64,000 nucleotides of DNA from Scenedesmus sp. ARA3. Taxonomy: Eukaryota > Chlorophyta > Chlorophyceae > Sphaeropleales > Scenedesmaceae. Shown here piece after piece: positions 45,089-57,500 of the stretch (its first letter is position 1; each line of letters opens with the position of its first letter). The DNA lies in contig RWJK01001809.1 of NCBI GenBank assembly GCA_004335835.1, positions 15,954-79,953 of the forward strand. Reading direction: 5' to 3'. The translations under genes and the position numbers were made by a program. Under the pieces are notes generated by a model, which saw only the letters and a program-made list of their open reading frames with translations, made no database searches and was not told where the DNA came from.

Positions 45089-46428
45089 ATGGATCGAGCG
45101 AACAGGAACTTCAGTTCAGCCACGGCTGCAGGGGCGCCACACCGCTCGGGATACCCCTTCGATAGACTGACTGGAACTTTGAATCAACAAGCAGCAGGAA
45201 GCAGCATCTCGCACCGCCCGGTCAAGCCCACCAGCCAAGGCCAGCTCATGGAGACCGTGCACAACATGATCGAGCAACTCAGGCAGATGAAGAGCGCTCG
45301 TCAATTATGGGATGTGAGTTCGCGGCTGCTGTAAGGCCGCTCGTGCCATGCCCTGGGTAGCAACAGCATCTGCTCGACACTGCATAACAGCTGCAGGCAT
45401 CAGGCAGGTGCACTGCAGCCAGAGCCTCCACCAACAAACGTGCTGACTGCGTTGCGCCCTGTGGATTTGCACGCTACAGATTGCTGTGAAGAGGAATGGC
45501 ATGACAACAAGCCTTGCGCTGCTGGGAGGCGTGCTGGTGAGCAGACATAGAGGCTGCTGCTTGCTGCTGCTGCTTGCGCACTGTGGTAGATTGTGCAATC
45601 TGTACTGCAGCTGAGGGTTTTTGCACGTCTGTCGTGGAATGCGTTTGAATTGACGTCTTTTAGCTATCGCATGTTTTCAGCAGTCGTCAATACCAGCTTT
45701 GTTTTGGCGTGGGGTTGGTGGCCTGAAGGTCCTTGCAGCCCAGCAATGCGCTGGCTGCTTCCTTGCAGTGCAACAGTGCAATGCATGTGCTTTGTACTGC
45801 TCTTGTTGTTGCACTCGTGCTGATATTCACCTGGCATTGCTGTGCTGCAGGTGGCAGATGTGATGCTCTACCCCGGCAAGAAGCAGCAGCAGCGGGCACA
45901 TGCACCCAACGTAAGCAGATTATTTGGATCGACCAGCAGTAGCTGCTTAGTTGCATGCATTATGGCAGCGCATCGCACTATGATTTCTCGTGTCCATCAA
46001 TGCGACAACACCTGCAAACAGCCAGCTCAGCCGTTGCAGTCGGCCCTCGTCAGTGTACGACAGCCATGGGTAGATGAGCATGCAGCGGCCTATGCTGGCT
46101 TGCAGTCGCTACAAAGGCAAGGGCATGATCGGCAGTGATGTGTGTATGGCCCTTATTCTCAGCTTGCATACCTATCTCTGTTTTGTCTGTGACTGCGAAC
46201 TCTGCCATGTGTATGCACTCTGTCGTTTGAGCTTGCGCCCTGTGCCGTTAGCGATGCTGACTTGTCACTGTTGTGCTGCCTATTGCTGCATTGCTGCAGA
46301 CCCTGCTGCAGACCAACCTGGCAGCAGCCCCAGCAGCCAGCAGCAGCAGTAGCCCCAGCAGCAGCAGCAGCAGCAGCAGCAGACCCATCGTCAGCAGTCA
46401 TGCTTCTGGAGCAGCAGCGCATGCGTAA
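45089..46428 (+). CDS. Small hypothetical protein, Ser-rich C-terminus
   Basis: Four exons: 45089-45313, 45480-45536, 45851-45910, 46300-46428; each intron is GT-AG and phase 0, giving 156 residues. The ATG has a strong context (gccATGg). The N-terminal 75 residues are polar (MDRANRNFSSATAAGAPHRS...) and include a probable helix LMETVHNMIEQLRQMKSARQ. A short hydrophobic stretch follows (TTSLALLGGVL), then a basic segment (YPGKKQQQRAHAP) and a poly-Ser tail. I do not recognise the family. A good donor (catgc|gtaagc) overlaps the stop, so the gene may continue into further exons. Confidence 0.5.
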
Positions 46429-48595
46429 GCAGCTGTCTGGGTACCATGGTGTGAGCGCCATGAGCCAAAGTGTCAACTGTTTTGAAAGCACTGTCAAGTT
46501 ACTGCGACAGTGGCTTGTGTGATTGCGCAAGTGCCTGTGCGCATGCTGGGCGGCTCCAGGGTTGTAGATTGCGTTTTGCTGCATTGCTATTGTTGTGCTA
46601 TAAGCTGTTGCTGTCTTGATGGGAAGGCGTAACAGCAGTCTGCCATTTTTATTCATATAGATACAGCTATGGAGGATGCAAGCGGCTATTGCTGGCTTGG
46701 GATGTGTTGGCGGCGCCATTTGTGCTGCTTTCATGTCTGCAGTTTGGGGGCGGGCTTTGTTTAGCTGACGGAGGTATGTTCACCCCGCAATGCTCTGGGA
46801 TGGTTTTCACTGATGCCTGGAGCAAGCCCCTCTTGTATGCTGTGCTTCTGACAGCTTCATGTTGCCGGCTGCGTTGATGGCACATCCATTGGTGCTGCTG
46901 TGGTGCTGTTGCAATGCTCTCATGTTTTGCGTGGAGCAGCTGTATGACCTGGCGATCTCTGTATCTTTCACGGCAGCGGAGCACTTCGTGGTGCTTGCTC
47001 GAAGGTGCGCAGTTATGCTTTTACTATGCCTAGAATCGTCCTATTTACTTCGTGGTGCTGCGCACTGGCAGTCGCTGTAGTGGCTCTGTTGTAGTATCAT
47101 TACCCTGCTGTTGCCGGCGCTGGGGTGAGATAGTTGCGGCTCGCTGCGTCATGTTGCCTTGGCTAAGATGCACCACAGTTGTTCTGATGTCGTGTAGTAA
47201 CCGAATTTCGACATGCCGCTGACGCAGCTCTTGCAGCAGTTGCGTCATGCTGTCACATGCTGTTTTGTGGAGTGCATTGCTCCAGCTAGAGCTGCTGATT
47301 TGCTGCTCAGCATGCTTTGGTCTCCTGCAGAAGTTGAGTTGTGCAGCTGACTAGTAGCAGCAGCGTTACTGGAAGTGGGGCAGCGTCGAGATGCTGGGAT
47401 ATGTTGTTTGTAACCAACGACTGAGGAATGGGTTGTGTGCTGCACGTTGCCTGTCAGCACTGCAGTGCAGCTGCTTGTTTGTTAGGGAATATGAGCGGCA
47501 CAGTCCTTGTAAAATGACGAGTTGTAGACAAAGCCAGGATGCCGAAGCACGCTGGTCATGCACAGCTGCGCACCTTCAAGCAATGCTGCCTTGTGTCGTC
47601 AGCAGTAGCCCTGTGCAGCGCTGCAAGAGCAATGCACTTGCCCATCGCTATATAAGCTGAGCATATGACATACACTGGCAGCTACCCATGACATCCCGGA
47701 AGAAGTGATTGCCAGTCTGAGCAGCAAGAACCTGCACCATAAGCACTGTGTCGTCTTACACCCGCAAGCCGACCTTGCGCCTTAGCATGCCACCATAAAA
47801 ACAGCATCACCAACACAAGGCAGCAGCCCTACCAACGCCAGGGGTTTTTACCCCCAGTGAAGAAGTGCAGAAGTGCTGTGCTGCTGCACACTAGGCAACA
47901 GACTGCACACATGCAACATCCCAATGCAGCAATGGGCCCAGAAACTACAGCAATGGGCCACAGCACGCTGTACCAATGACAAGAAGAGCGACACTGCAGT
48001 GTGCAACGTTGTGCTGGAAGGAAACTTTACACAGGACAGACCGGGCATACAAGCCGGGCACATGACGGCTGGGCTGTAGTGCTGGCAGTGCCATGCAACG
48101 GCACGGTCAGCAATTGCAACAACAGCCGCAGTTGCTCTGACGCACTGCCACTGCAGGATAGAACAGGCCAGAAGGGCCCATCATATTGTTGCGCAACGGC
48201 AACAAGGAACCGCCACCGCACCCAGCCACTGCAATGTCAGCTGTGAAGCTGCGTAGCTCCGCTACATTGGCCAACGCTGCACCAAACTGATGGAGAGAAC
48301 GGGGTCCAAACAAGGTAATGTACAATCGCAGTCGGCAACCAACACCAGGACGTCCGAGCTGCGGCCTGCTGCTGCTAGGCCATCCAGCATCCCAGCATGC
48401 CCATGTGCATGCATGCACTGCTTGCTGGTTGCGCACCAGCATAGGAAGCACAGTCGCGCAGCAACAACCAAGCCAGCCAGCAACTCGCAAGACGGACAGG
48501 CTGCGCATCTGCCACAATGCCCGTGCTGCTGCTGCTGCTGCGATGCTGCTGGCATCAGCTGCAGGCCTGCCTCCATACCCTGCTGCTGCTGCTGC
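46429..48595. other. Convergent intergenic region
   Basis: Lies between the small hypothetical gene (+) and NSA2 (-). TGTAA on + at about 47407 and 47510, and on - at 48031-48027, could end the flanking transcripts. No gene seen. Confidence 0.45.
48027..48031 (-). terminator. Candidate TGTAA poly(A) signal of NSA2
   Basis: Reverse-strand TGTAA about 565 bases past the NSA2 stop. Confidence 0.4.
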
Positions 48596-49305
48596 TTATA
48601 CCAGCAGCACTGCATTGATGCAGCCGTCGTTCTCCGGGTTGTTTGTCACCTGTAGCAGCACAGAGCACGACGTGTCAGGACGGTAGCAACAGAGGTGCTG
48701 AGTGCACAGCAGCATCCACTGCCGCAATGCAAGTGTGTCAACAAACGTTCAACGACCATCATCAGCTTTCTATCCCTGCACAGCGCACACATATGCAACT
48801 GCAAGCACATGTCTGAGCTCTGCAAGTAACATCCAAAACACACCTACAACGCCCGCACTCATCGATTGGCAGATGTGCTGGGCAATCCACGCCATCCCAG
48901 CCCCGCATCACCCTCCACATACCATCATCCTACAGCACCGCCACCAGTGCTCCTGAGCCCCACACCCACCTGCGCGTACTTGCCCCACACCACCTTGCCT
49001 CCGAGTGTCACCAGCCGCCAAACACGTCACAACACAGCAAACAACACATTACCAAGGAAATCATTGTGCCACGCGCTTCGGCCTCGCACCCACCTGCGCG
49101 TACTTGCCCCACACCACCTTGCCTCCGGGCGTCACCAGCCCCAGCTCGCTCACATTGACCTCGATGATTGTTCCCTTGGTGATCACGCCTAGGCTGCTGT
49201 ACATGGCGCCGTTGGGGTTCTTCTTCACGCCCAGCACGTTCAGGCAGAAGGTGGCCTTCAGCTCTGGGTGCGTCACGTGCGCCTTGTTCATGCGCAGGCC
49301 TGCGG

Positions 49306-49338
<33 letters not shown>

Positions 49339-49442
49339 AGGTTTCAAGGGTTCAGCATACACCAAGTCACAAGCAAAGAGGCAGAAGGTGGCCTTCAGCT
49401 CTGGGTGCGTCACGTGCGCCTTGTTCATGCGCAGGCCTGCGG

Positions 49443-49475
<33 letters not shown>

Positions 49476-50897
49476 AGGTTTCAAGGGTTCAGCATACACC
49501 AAGTCACAAGCAAAGAGGCAGAAGGTGGCATTGAGCTCAGGCTGCGTCACGTGCGCCTTGTTCATGCGCAGGCCTGCGGTGGCAGCAGCAGCAGCAGCAG
49601 CAGCAGCAAATGTTTCAAGGGTTCACCATACACCAAGTCACAAGCAAAGAGGCAGAAGGTGGCCTTCAGCTCAGGCTGCGTCAAGTGCGCCTTGTTCATG
49701 CGCAGGCCTGCGGCAGTGGCGGCAAAGGTTCCAAGGGGTCAGCGGGCGGGCAAGTCACAAGCAAAGAGGCAGAAGGTGGCGGCTCACCCGTGGGCCGCAT
49801 AAAGGACTCGTACACAGCACGTCAGCGGCAAGTTGGCCAAGTTCAAAAAACCAAATTCAAAAAGCCAAGAGGAAAAGTGTCGGCTCACCGGTGGGCCGGA
49901 TGAAGCGCTCGTACTTCGAGACACAGCACATCAGCAGCATGGAGTTATCAAAATAATCACCATCAGCAACAATCACCATCAGCAAACTAAACTCAGCAGC
50001 CGGGTGAACCACCGATGGACCTGATGAAGCGCTCGAACTTCACACACAGCACGTCAGCAGCAAGGTTTATTTCTAAAGTTCGGACTTGAAACCTGCCAAA
50101 CCCAATAAAAAAGCGGCCGCTCACCGGTGGGCCTGATGAAGCGCTCGTACTTCACACACAGCACGTCAGCAGCAAGATGTATAAATTTTCGAGCTTGAAA
50201 CCTGCCGAATCCAATAAACAAGCGGCCGCTCACCGGTGGGCCTGATGAAGCGCTCGTACTTGGGCGGCTTGCGCGTGAAGCCTGGGCCCACAAAGGTGAC
50301 CTTGGTGATCATGCGCTTCCAGCTCTTCTTCATGCGCTTGCCGCTCTTGAGCACCTTGAACATCTCGTCCTCAGCCACGGGCCGCACCTGAGCGGCAGCA
50401 GCAGATAACACAGTAGATAAACCACATGGGGTGATGTCATGTGGTGTCTGGGCAGGGAACATGGCAACGCCAGAGTCACATTTAGGTTGCTGGACATAGC
50501 CGTGCGCGTGCGTGTAGGTTGCTGTGTTGGTGACCTAGAAAACACTGCAGCGCATGGACAGGAGCATCAACTCCCCAAGTCGCACAGCCAGCGAAGCCGC
50601 ATTCCGCTGCCTGGCCATCCCACAGCTGCAACGCTGCCATTAGCAGCGACGCCTTTCTTGCATGCTGCCACTTTGCAGCACTGCTGCTGCTGCTGCCACC
50701 GCGCTGCTGCCGCACCTTGGGCAGCGGCACCTCCCACTTGCCGGCCTTCTCCTTGCGCTTCTGCTTGATGGTGTTGCTCAGCACCTTGGCGCGGTCGACC
50801 TGCATTTGTTGCAGCAACAGCACGGGGTAGCAGTGAGCTGACGATATGCCACATGCAGCTCTGCAGCACAAACAGTTATGCATTTGCGGGGAATTTC

Positions 50898-50935
<38 letters not shown>

Positions 50936-52310
50936 GGAATTGCTACACAAATGCCGCAAGCATGTGAGCGGCTATCTGTGCTCGATTTCTGTGCTCAACT
51001 TCTCAGTGACATGGGATCCCACACCATCCCGCCAAACAACGTCGCGCCAGCGCAGCACCCACCTGGTCGCGCTCCAGCAGGTATGCTGGCACCGCATTCT
51101 GCGGCGCGCCGTCGTCCGCCTTGTGCTTCTGCTCCTTCTCCTCGTGCATGGCGATGGTCTTCTTCAGCAGCGCCTTCTCCTGGTGGCGCTTCTTGGCAAA
51201 CAGCTTGCCCTTGAGGCCCAGCGCCTTGCGCGCGTACTCGCTGCGCTTGTGCACCTGCAGACCAACAAAGCAACAGCAGCGACGTCGCGCAACAGGAGGG
51301 ACGTGAGTTGAATGAGGCATGAGGGGAGCACGCGTACTCGCTGCGCTTGTGCACCTGCGGGGAGTGGCGCAGCAAAAGCAGGGGTGATGTGAGCAGCACA
51401 ACATGATGCATCAGGCCCAGCGCCTTGCGCGCATACTGGCTGCGCTTGTGCACCTGCAGGGAGTGACGCAGCAACAGCAGGGATGATGTGAGTAGCACAA
51501 CATGATGCATCAGGCCCAGCACCTTGCGCGCGTACTCGCTGCGCTTGTGCACCTGCGGGGAGTGGCGCAGCGTGACAGTGGGAGTGACAAGCAAAATGGT
51601 GAGGATGTGAGAGGGGCAGGAGGCATGGGGAGAGCGCGTACTTGCGGCGCTTATGCGCTTGCGGGGAACGATAGCACGTCAGGTCAGCTCCACATCAGCT
51701 CCACATCAGCATTGAATTAGCGATGCGGTGTGCGACATCAACAGTGCGGTGTGCAGGTGCTCTGCGCTTGATATCTGTGCGCAGCAAGTCTGCTGCTGAG
51801 TTGAAAGCAGCTGAACAGCAGGAAGGGCGCATGCTGCATCAGCCGCGGGCTCCTGCTGCTACTGCTGCTGCTGCTGCTCCCCGTCATGTGGTGGTGGTCT
51901 ACATAAAACCACCTTGGCATCTGGACCTAGACATTCATGGTATCCAGCTGCTGTTGATGCATGCATGGTATCCAGCTGCTGTTGAAGCTGCAAGCTGAGC
52001 ATACTGCACATGTGTTAGCAACTGCTGTGGAGAGGCAGTGGGCACGGCTGCTGCACAGCGAGGGAAGCCCTGTTACGGATGCATGAAGCAGATAGCTTCC
52101 TCCTTGCTGGCTGGCACTGCTGCTGCCACTGCTGTTGCTGCTGCTGCCACTGTGTGCGAATGCCGTCCCTCCTGCTACGCTAGGAGCACCAGTGTGCTGC
52201 CATAGTGCTAAACGCACCTCGCGGGCCTCCTTCTTCCGCTTCTTCTCTTCATAGTTGAGCTGTCTGCCATGACGCTTCCTGTGCAGCTCTATATGCTCGT
52301 TCTGAGGCAT
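48596..52310 (-). CDS. NSA2: Ribosome biogenesis protein NSA2 (60S assembly)
   Basis: Six exons: 52310-52218, 51254-51063, 50799-50716, 50387-50234, 49299-49094, 48649-48596; 260 residues, the usual length of the family. It starts [20 protein letters not shown] with the family's very basic N-terminus ([11 protein letters not shown]), then [50 protein letters not shown] and a C-terminal eS8-like beta domain ([20 protein letters not shown] ... [20 protein letters not shown]). NSA2 is a nucleolar GTP-particle-associated factor needed for 27S pre-rRNA processing and pre-60S maturation. Three of its exon borders (exon 2 start, exon 4 end, exon 5 start) are repeated four or five times in the introns, the heaviest such load in the window. 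It is head-to-head with the acyl-CoA synthetase gene. Confidence 0.96.
49240..49735 (-). repeat. Four tandem copies of NSA2 exon-5 start with CTG acceptor tract
   Basis: gcgcaggcctgcggtggcag marks copies at 49292 (used), 49429, 49566 and 49700, spacings 137, 137 and 134. Each includes exon sequence, the acceptor, and (copies 1-3) a CAG run of 8-10 units, then aaaggtttcaagggttcagc. Units are over 90% alike by eye, pointing to recent amplification. Confidence 0.95.
49780..50260 (-). repeat. Five tandem copies of NSA2 exon-4 end with donor
   Basis: ctcaccggtgggcctgatga is used at 50229 and recurs at 50120, about 50006, 49884 and 49783, spacings 109, 114, 122 and 101. Divergence grows with distance from the real exon. 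Confidence 0.93.
50903..50935. repeat. CTG repeat in NSA2 intron 3-side sequence
   Basis: Eleven CTG units in the intron between exons 2 and 3 (CAG on the coding strand), in the donor-side half. Confidence 0.9.
51225..51670 (-). repeat. Five tandem copies of NSA2 exon-2 start
   Basis: gcgcgtactcgctgcgcttg + tgcacctgc marks copies with gcacctgc at 51251 (used), 51351, 51450 and 51549, and a decayed gcgcttgc at about 51655. The spacing is a regular 99-106. All lie in intron 1. Confidence 0.95.
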
Positions 52311-53324
52311 GCTGCCGTCTGCACCTGCTCGCTAACGCGAGCAAGAAACTATGCAATAGCTCAGGAAAAGAGCAGCCAGGGGCGACCGAGGGGGCTGAAG
52401 CAAGAGGAGCGACACAAGGACAGCTTCTGGTTCGCTGGCAGGTTACAAACGCTGTTTGTTTACCTATAACAACAGTATTTGTCCTGTGCCAGCGAGCTGT
52501 CACGCAAGTTCGTCTGTGTAGCTGAGTCTAGCAGTCGCAGTCTGGATGGAGGCAGCGAGACAACCGACAGCAGCTGCAAGACTAAGCACAAAAGGACCGG
52601 GAAGTGGCTTGCCTAACGCCTTAGGCTGGCGCCCAGGGCGCAACACCACGTCACTGACAGATGCCAGCTAGGGTTGAGGGCCAGGTCACCCACTGCCTGC
52701 CAGGGGGAAGGGGCTGTGGCTGGCAGACGATGACATGAGGGCAGACATTCGACATGTACAAATTAGCTGTCAGCAAGTTGAGATATTGTCTGCTGTTGCT
52801 GCTGTGGCAAGGGGTGCACAGAGCCCAGCTGAAGCCCGGACTCCAGGCCCTGCTGGCCCTGCAGCGCTCCAGCTGGACCATCTGTGAAGACAAACTTGAG
52901 CTGTGGCACCATTTCTAGCCAGGAGCTGTTAAAGTTTGCTTTATGTACGTTGTTGTTGCAGCTTGACCTGTCAGACGCCTTGCTGGGGTTTGTCCGCTTG
53001 CCAAAAGGGCACTGCTGAGCCGTGCAGGGCGTCAGCTGAGGGGACAGTTACTGACTCGTCAGCCACTGGAGGTGATCCTAAACCCGTTTGAAACGCTGAA
53101 GCTTTGCTGCAAGCGTTACAATACAAGATGATCAAGACCGTGCCGACGTTGCTGCCCTCACCCCATGCTCAACCTCTCACTCCTGGTCACTCTGGCTGAC
53201 ATGTCAGCAACTGACAGTGTGCCTCGTCTGCAACATCACCTCAGCGCCGCAGCACTTACCGCGATAGGCTGGCCTGCTTCAAGGCTGTTTTTGGATCGAT
53301 AATGTGCTAGCGAGCACTAGCAGG
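52311..53324. other. Divergent promoter of NSA2 and the acyl-CoA synthetase
   Basis: About 1.0 kb, no gene. No clear TATA box; housekeeping-type bidirectional promoter likely. Confidence 0.5.
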
Positions 53325-54517
53325 ATGTCTGCAAGTCACAGGCTGTCGGTGCTGCAGGGTCAGCTAGCACCCACAAATGCCGCAGAGGCGCAACAGTTGT
53401 GCCTGTCTCCCACAGCAGGCAGGCAAGGCGATCAGGATGTGGCAGACCGCATGGAGGAGCTGATGCAGCAAACGGAGCCCTATGCTGTCCCGTTACCAGA
53501 AAAGCTGCAGCCAGACGGGCCATGGAACGTGTACAGGTACGTATAGTGACGATTTCATCGTATTTGGTAGCCTGATGATCGGCATCTGACAGCAGGCCTG
53601 TGTCTTCAGGGCTGCCCACTCAACTAGGAAGCTGCTGTGCAACTTTGATGCACCAGACCAGGATGTGTTCACCCTCTATGACAATTGGGAGACTGCGGTG
53701 GCACGCTTCCCGCATGTAAGCACGCACAGCCACGTTTTTGGCAGCCTCCACAGCTTGGCAGCCTCCACAGCTCAGCATGATTTTCAGCAGACCATCACTG
53801 CTTGTGCTGCTGCCGACAGCATGCAGCGCTGCTGCGGTGCTGCACTTGCATGGGGCTTGCAGTCGCATGGTGTAGCGGTGCAGGGCTGCAGCTGATACAG
53901 CAAGTAGCAGTAGCCGCAACAGCACCTTTATTGCTAGGATGCTGCCTGGTTTGTAGCAGCAGCAAGAGCAGCAGGCAGAGCTGATGTGCAGAAATGCGCC
54001 ATGCATGCACATGGTTGCAGTCACAGCGGCAGAACTTGCGTCGATGCATCACACTCAGCAGAGCAACAGATGGGCAGCAACTACATATGTTCTGAGTTTT
54101 CTGAGGTTTGATTCGCGGGCTGCTTTGTGCAGGTGCCTGCGCTGGGCTGGCGCAAGCGTGATGCTAACGGCAACCTAGGCGCCTACACCTGGCTCACATA
54201 CTCACAGGTACAGCTGCTCCAGCAATGCATCGATGCTGAAGGTTGGCACAGCAGCAGCAGAGCAGCAGCAGATACAAAGCAACAGCTGAACCCACCAGGT
54301 CATACATGGGCTGCGTTGTGCATCATTCTGATTGTGGAAAATGCAGTCGAGCGTCACGGATACCTGGCAGGGTATCGCTGCAGCTGGTACATGCCCTAGA
54401 GCTATTGTCTGCCTCAACACCGCAAGCAGCGACTGCATTATGCAGTCGCTGCTATATCACTTATTCCCGCGTTATGCAGTGCAGCTTCATCACTGAACCC
54501 TGCCGCACACCCGCATC

Positions 54518-54559
<42 letters not shown>

Positions 54560-57500
54560 CTGGCGACATCCGCACCTCGCTGGGCTCTGGCCTGCTGCAG
54601 CTGGGCATCCCGCCCAAGTCCATGCTGGGCCTCTACAGCGTCAACTGCAAGGAGTGGGTGCTGCTGGACGCAGCAGCACACGCCTACAGCATGACAAGCG
54701 TGCCGCTGTATGACACGTTGGGGCCTGATGCAGTGGAGTACATCTGTAACCATGCTGAGCTGGCGGCGGTGGGCTGCAGCGCGGCGGTGCTGCCGACGCT
54801 GCTGAGCTGCATTGCGCGCTGCCCAAGTCTGAAGCTGCTGGTGGGTGCGGTGTTTTTAAATGTGTTGGTAGCGCTGTGGGTGCGTGAATGCAAATAAGAA
54901 CATTGGTTGTGTGTCTTTGCAGCAACAGAGACAGGAGTGTGATCTGTTGCTGGTAGGGCTCAGGTGCAGGTTAGGGTTGAGGTTGAGGTGAAAACATGGC
55001 TGCAGCGTCATTGGGCATGGCGCGTGTGCCCTGCTCTGCCAGTCACGCTGCTGGTGTGCAGTCACGCATGCAAAACGGTCTAGCACTGTCCATCATGCTG
55101 GCTCTAGCAGGCCCCCTTGCTTATGCAACAGTAGCCTCCGGACATTCCACACGCCCTGTCTCTCTTGTCTCTCACATGTGCATGTGTGCACCTGCAGGTG
55201 GTGTGGGGTGCTGGTACAGCGCAGCTGCCGGAGGTGCCTGCTGGCTCCTCCTGCAGGCTTGTCACATTGGACCAAGTGGAGTCACTGGGGCGTCGCCACC
55301 CACGCGCACACGTGCCGCCTCGCCCGAGTGACATCGCCACCATTTGCTACACCAGCGGCACCACCGGCACGCCAAAGGGTGCGCACATGTTGTGGAGTTG
55401 TGTTTGGCTGCGCTTCCAGCAGCATTAGTGCTGCATCCGTTGCTTCATCCAGTGGTGTAGCTTCTGCAGTCTTGCGTGGGTGCGAAGGCCGGACTGCAGC
55501 TGCACAGCAACCGGCAGGCACAGCAGTTCCTGCATCAGCAGCTGCAGGTTCAGCAACAATCACGAAACACAGCACAGACTCAACACAGCGCTTCATGCTT
55601 GCCCTGCGTCACCCGTGCAGGTTTCTGCTTGTGTCCTTCTCCCTGAGGCGCCGCGCTCACGCACGCCAACCTGATCGCTGATGCTGCCGGCCTGCGAGCT
55701 GCTGGCAGGCTGTCAACTAGTCATTATGATCCCCATGCATGCTCCGCGTCGTGCATAAATCCATGACTGTACGTGCTTACTTGACTTCGGCTCTCTTCCC
55801 TACTGCAGGCGCCGTGCTCACGCACGCCAACCTGATCGCTGACGCTGCCGGCACCTGCGAGCTGCTGGACGACTGGCAGCCGGGCGACAGGCACATCAGC
55901 TACCTGCCGCTGGCGCACATCTACGAGCGCAACAACATGACGGTGGCGGTGCACCTGGGCGGCAGCGTGGGCTTCTACAGCGGCAATGTCACAGAGCTGC
56001 TGGACGACGTGCTGGTGAGGCAGCGCTGTAGCGCGGCATAATGTTTATACTTATGTATGTTTTGGTTTGAAAGAGCTAGCCAGGGATCTCATGGTGCGAC
56101 GTGCTGAGGAGGCAGCGTGGTTTGAGAGGATAGTTACAAGTGGATCCTGGCACTCTTTCAAATGCTGGGTGGACATCCGCATGGTGGTTGTGTTCTTGCT
56201 TAGAAGCATAATAGCCCAGCAGTACATTCAAGAGGCCAGATTTTTGCATGTTGCCGGGCTGCTGGACGACGTGCCGGTGAGGCACTGTGGTTTTCTATCC
56301 GTGTTTCAGACGTGTATGAGCATGTAAGTTGCATTGAATCCGGTCACTGAGCTCAAACCCGAGGCGTGTGCTGTCGTAGGTTGGTGTATGCCTGGGACTG
56401 CGGCTGTCTGCCTGTCCTGTGCCTCCATGTGAGCTGTTATGCCAACGCTGGCGCTGCAGCCGCACGTATATGTGAGCGCAACTGCAGATAATGAATTCAA
56501 CTGCTTGCCTGTCATGTGCTGCTGTGCTGCCTGTTGTTGAGTGCAGGCGCTGCAGCCGCAGCTGTTTGTGAGCGTGCCACGACTGTGGAACCGCATCTAC
56601 GATCGCGTCATGGCCACCATGCGCGAGGCCAACCCGGTGAAGCGGCGCCTGTTTGAGCGCGCCTTTGCCTACAAGCGCGCAGCGCTGGAGGCCGGTGTGT
56701 GCTGATGAAGCCATTTGCAGCAGTTGCCAGCACACAGGATTTCATCATGCCGGCTTCAGTGGCAGCCATTGTGATGATCATGTCTTCTGCATCCGACGTT
56801 CGCGTACAGCGATGAAAGCTCCGTCTCCCATGCACATGTTGCTAGTGTTGGGCACAGCAGATGCAGTCGCAGCTGCACACCAACTCCTGCATCAGCCCTC
56901 ATGTACATCAGCTGCTACTCCTGTGCCTTGAATTGTGCACTGCTGCGAATCATGCTGCGCATGGCCGTGTGCTTTTTGAATGTCAGGCGACATGAGCGGC
57001 GGGCGCTGGGGCCCCTTCTGGGACCGGCTGGTGTTCAGCAAGGTGCGGGAGCGCCTGGGCGGGCGCGTCAAGTACATGACCACAGGTGAGCCCGATGCAC
57101 AACAAAGTACAATATTTCTTAGATATACCAGCTGGGGTTGGAGCAGCTGTACAGCTTCACCTAGCACCTGTAATTGCGCAGTCGAGGCAGCAGCTTCCAG
57201 CCGATTGCCTGCCAGCTATGTGCCCGCTAGCATGTGCATGACTGCTGTTCCACCAGTGCCTGCGCCTGCCTGATCTCTAACCACCACAATCATATCTTAC
57301 CCGTGCTCCTGCAGGCGCCAGCCCCATCAGCGCAGAGGTGATGATGTTCCTGCGCGTGTGCTTTGGCTGCCACGTGCTGGAGGGCTACGGCATGACAGAG
57401 ACATCCTGCACCATCACTATCACACGCATGGATGACCCCACAATCGGCCACGTGGGCGCGCCGCTGTCCTGCTGCGAGGTCAAGCTTGTGGACATCCCTG

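Noticed and set aside
49005..49956. Plus-strand frames of up to 265 residues with repeated [20 protein letters not shown] blocks
   Set aside because: They are translations of the tandem NSA2 exon-5 border units on the wrong strand; the minus strand encodes conserved NSA2.
49240..50260. CRISPR-like array of regularly spaced repeats
   Set aside because: Units have mutated exon content, no unique spacers and lie in a eukaryotic intron.
53302..53324. LACS start upstream of 53325
   Set aside because: The in-frame codon at 53304 is GTG, not ATG. The ATG at 53302 is in another frame.
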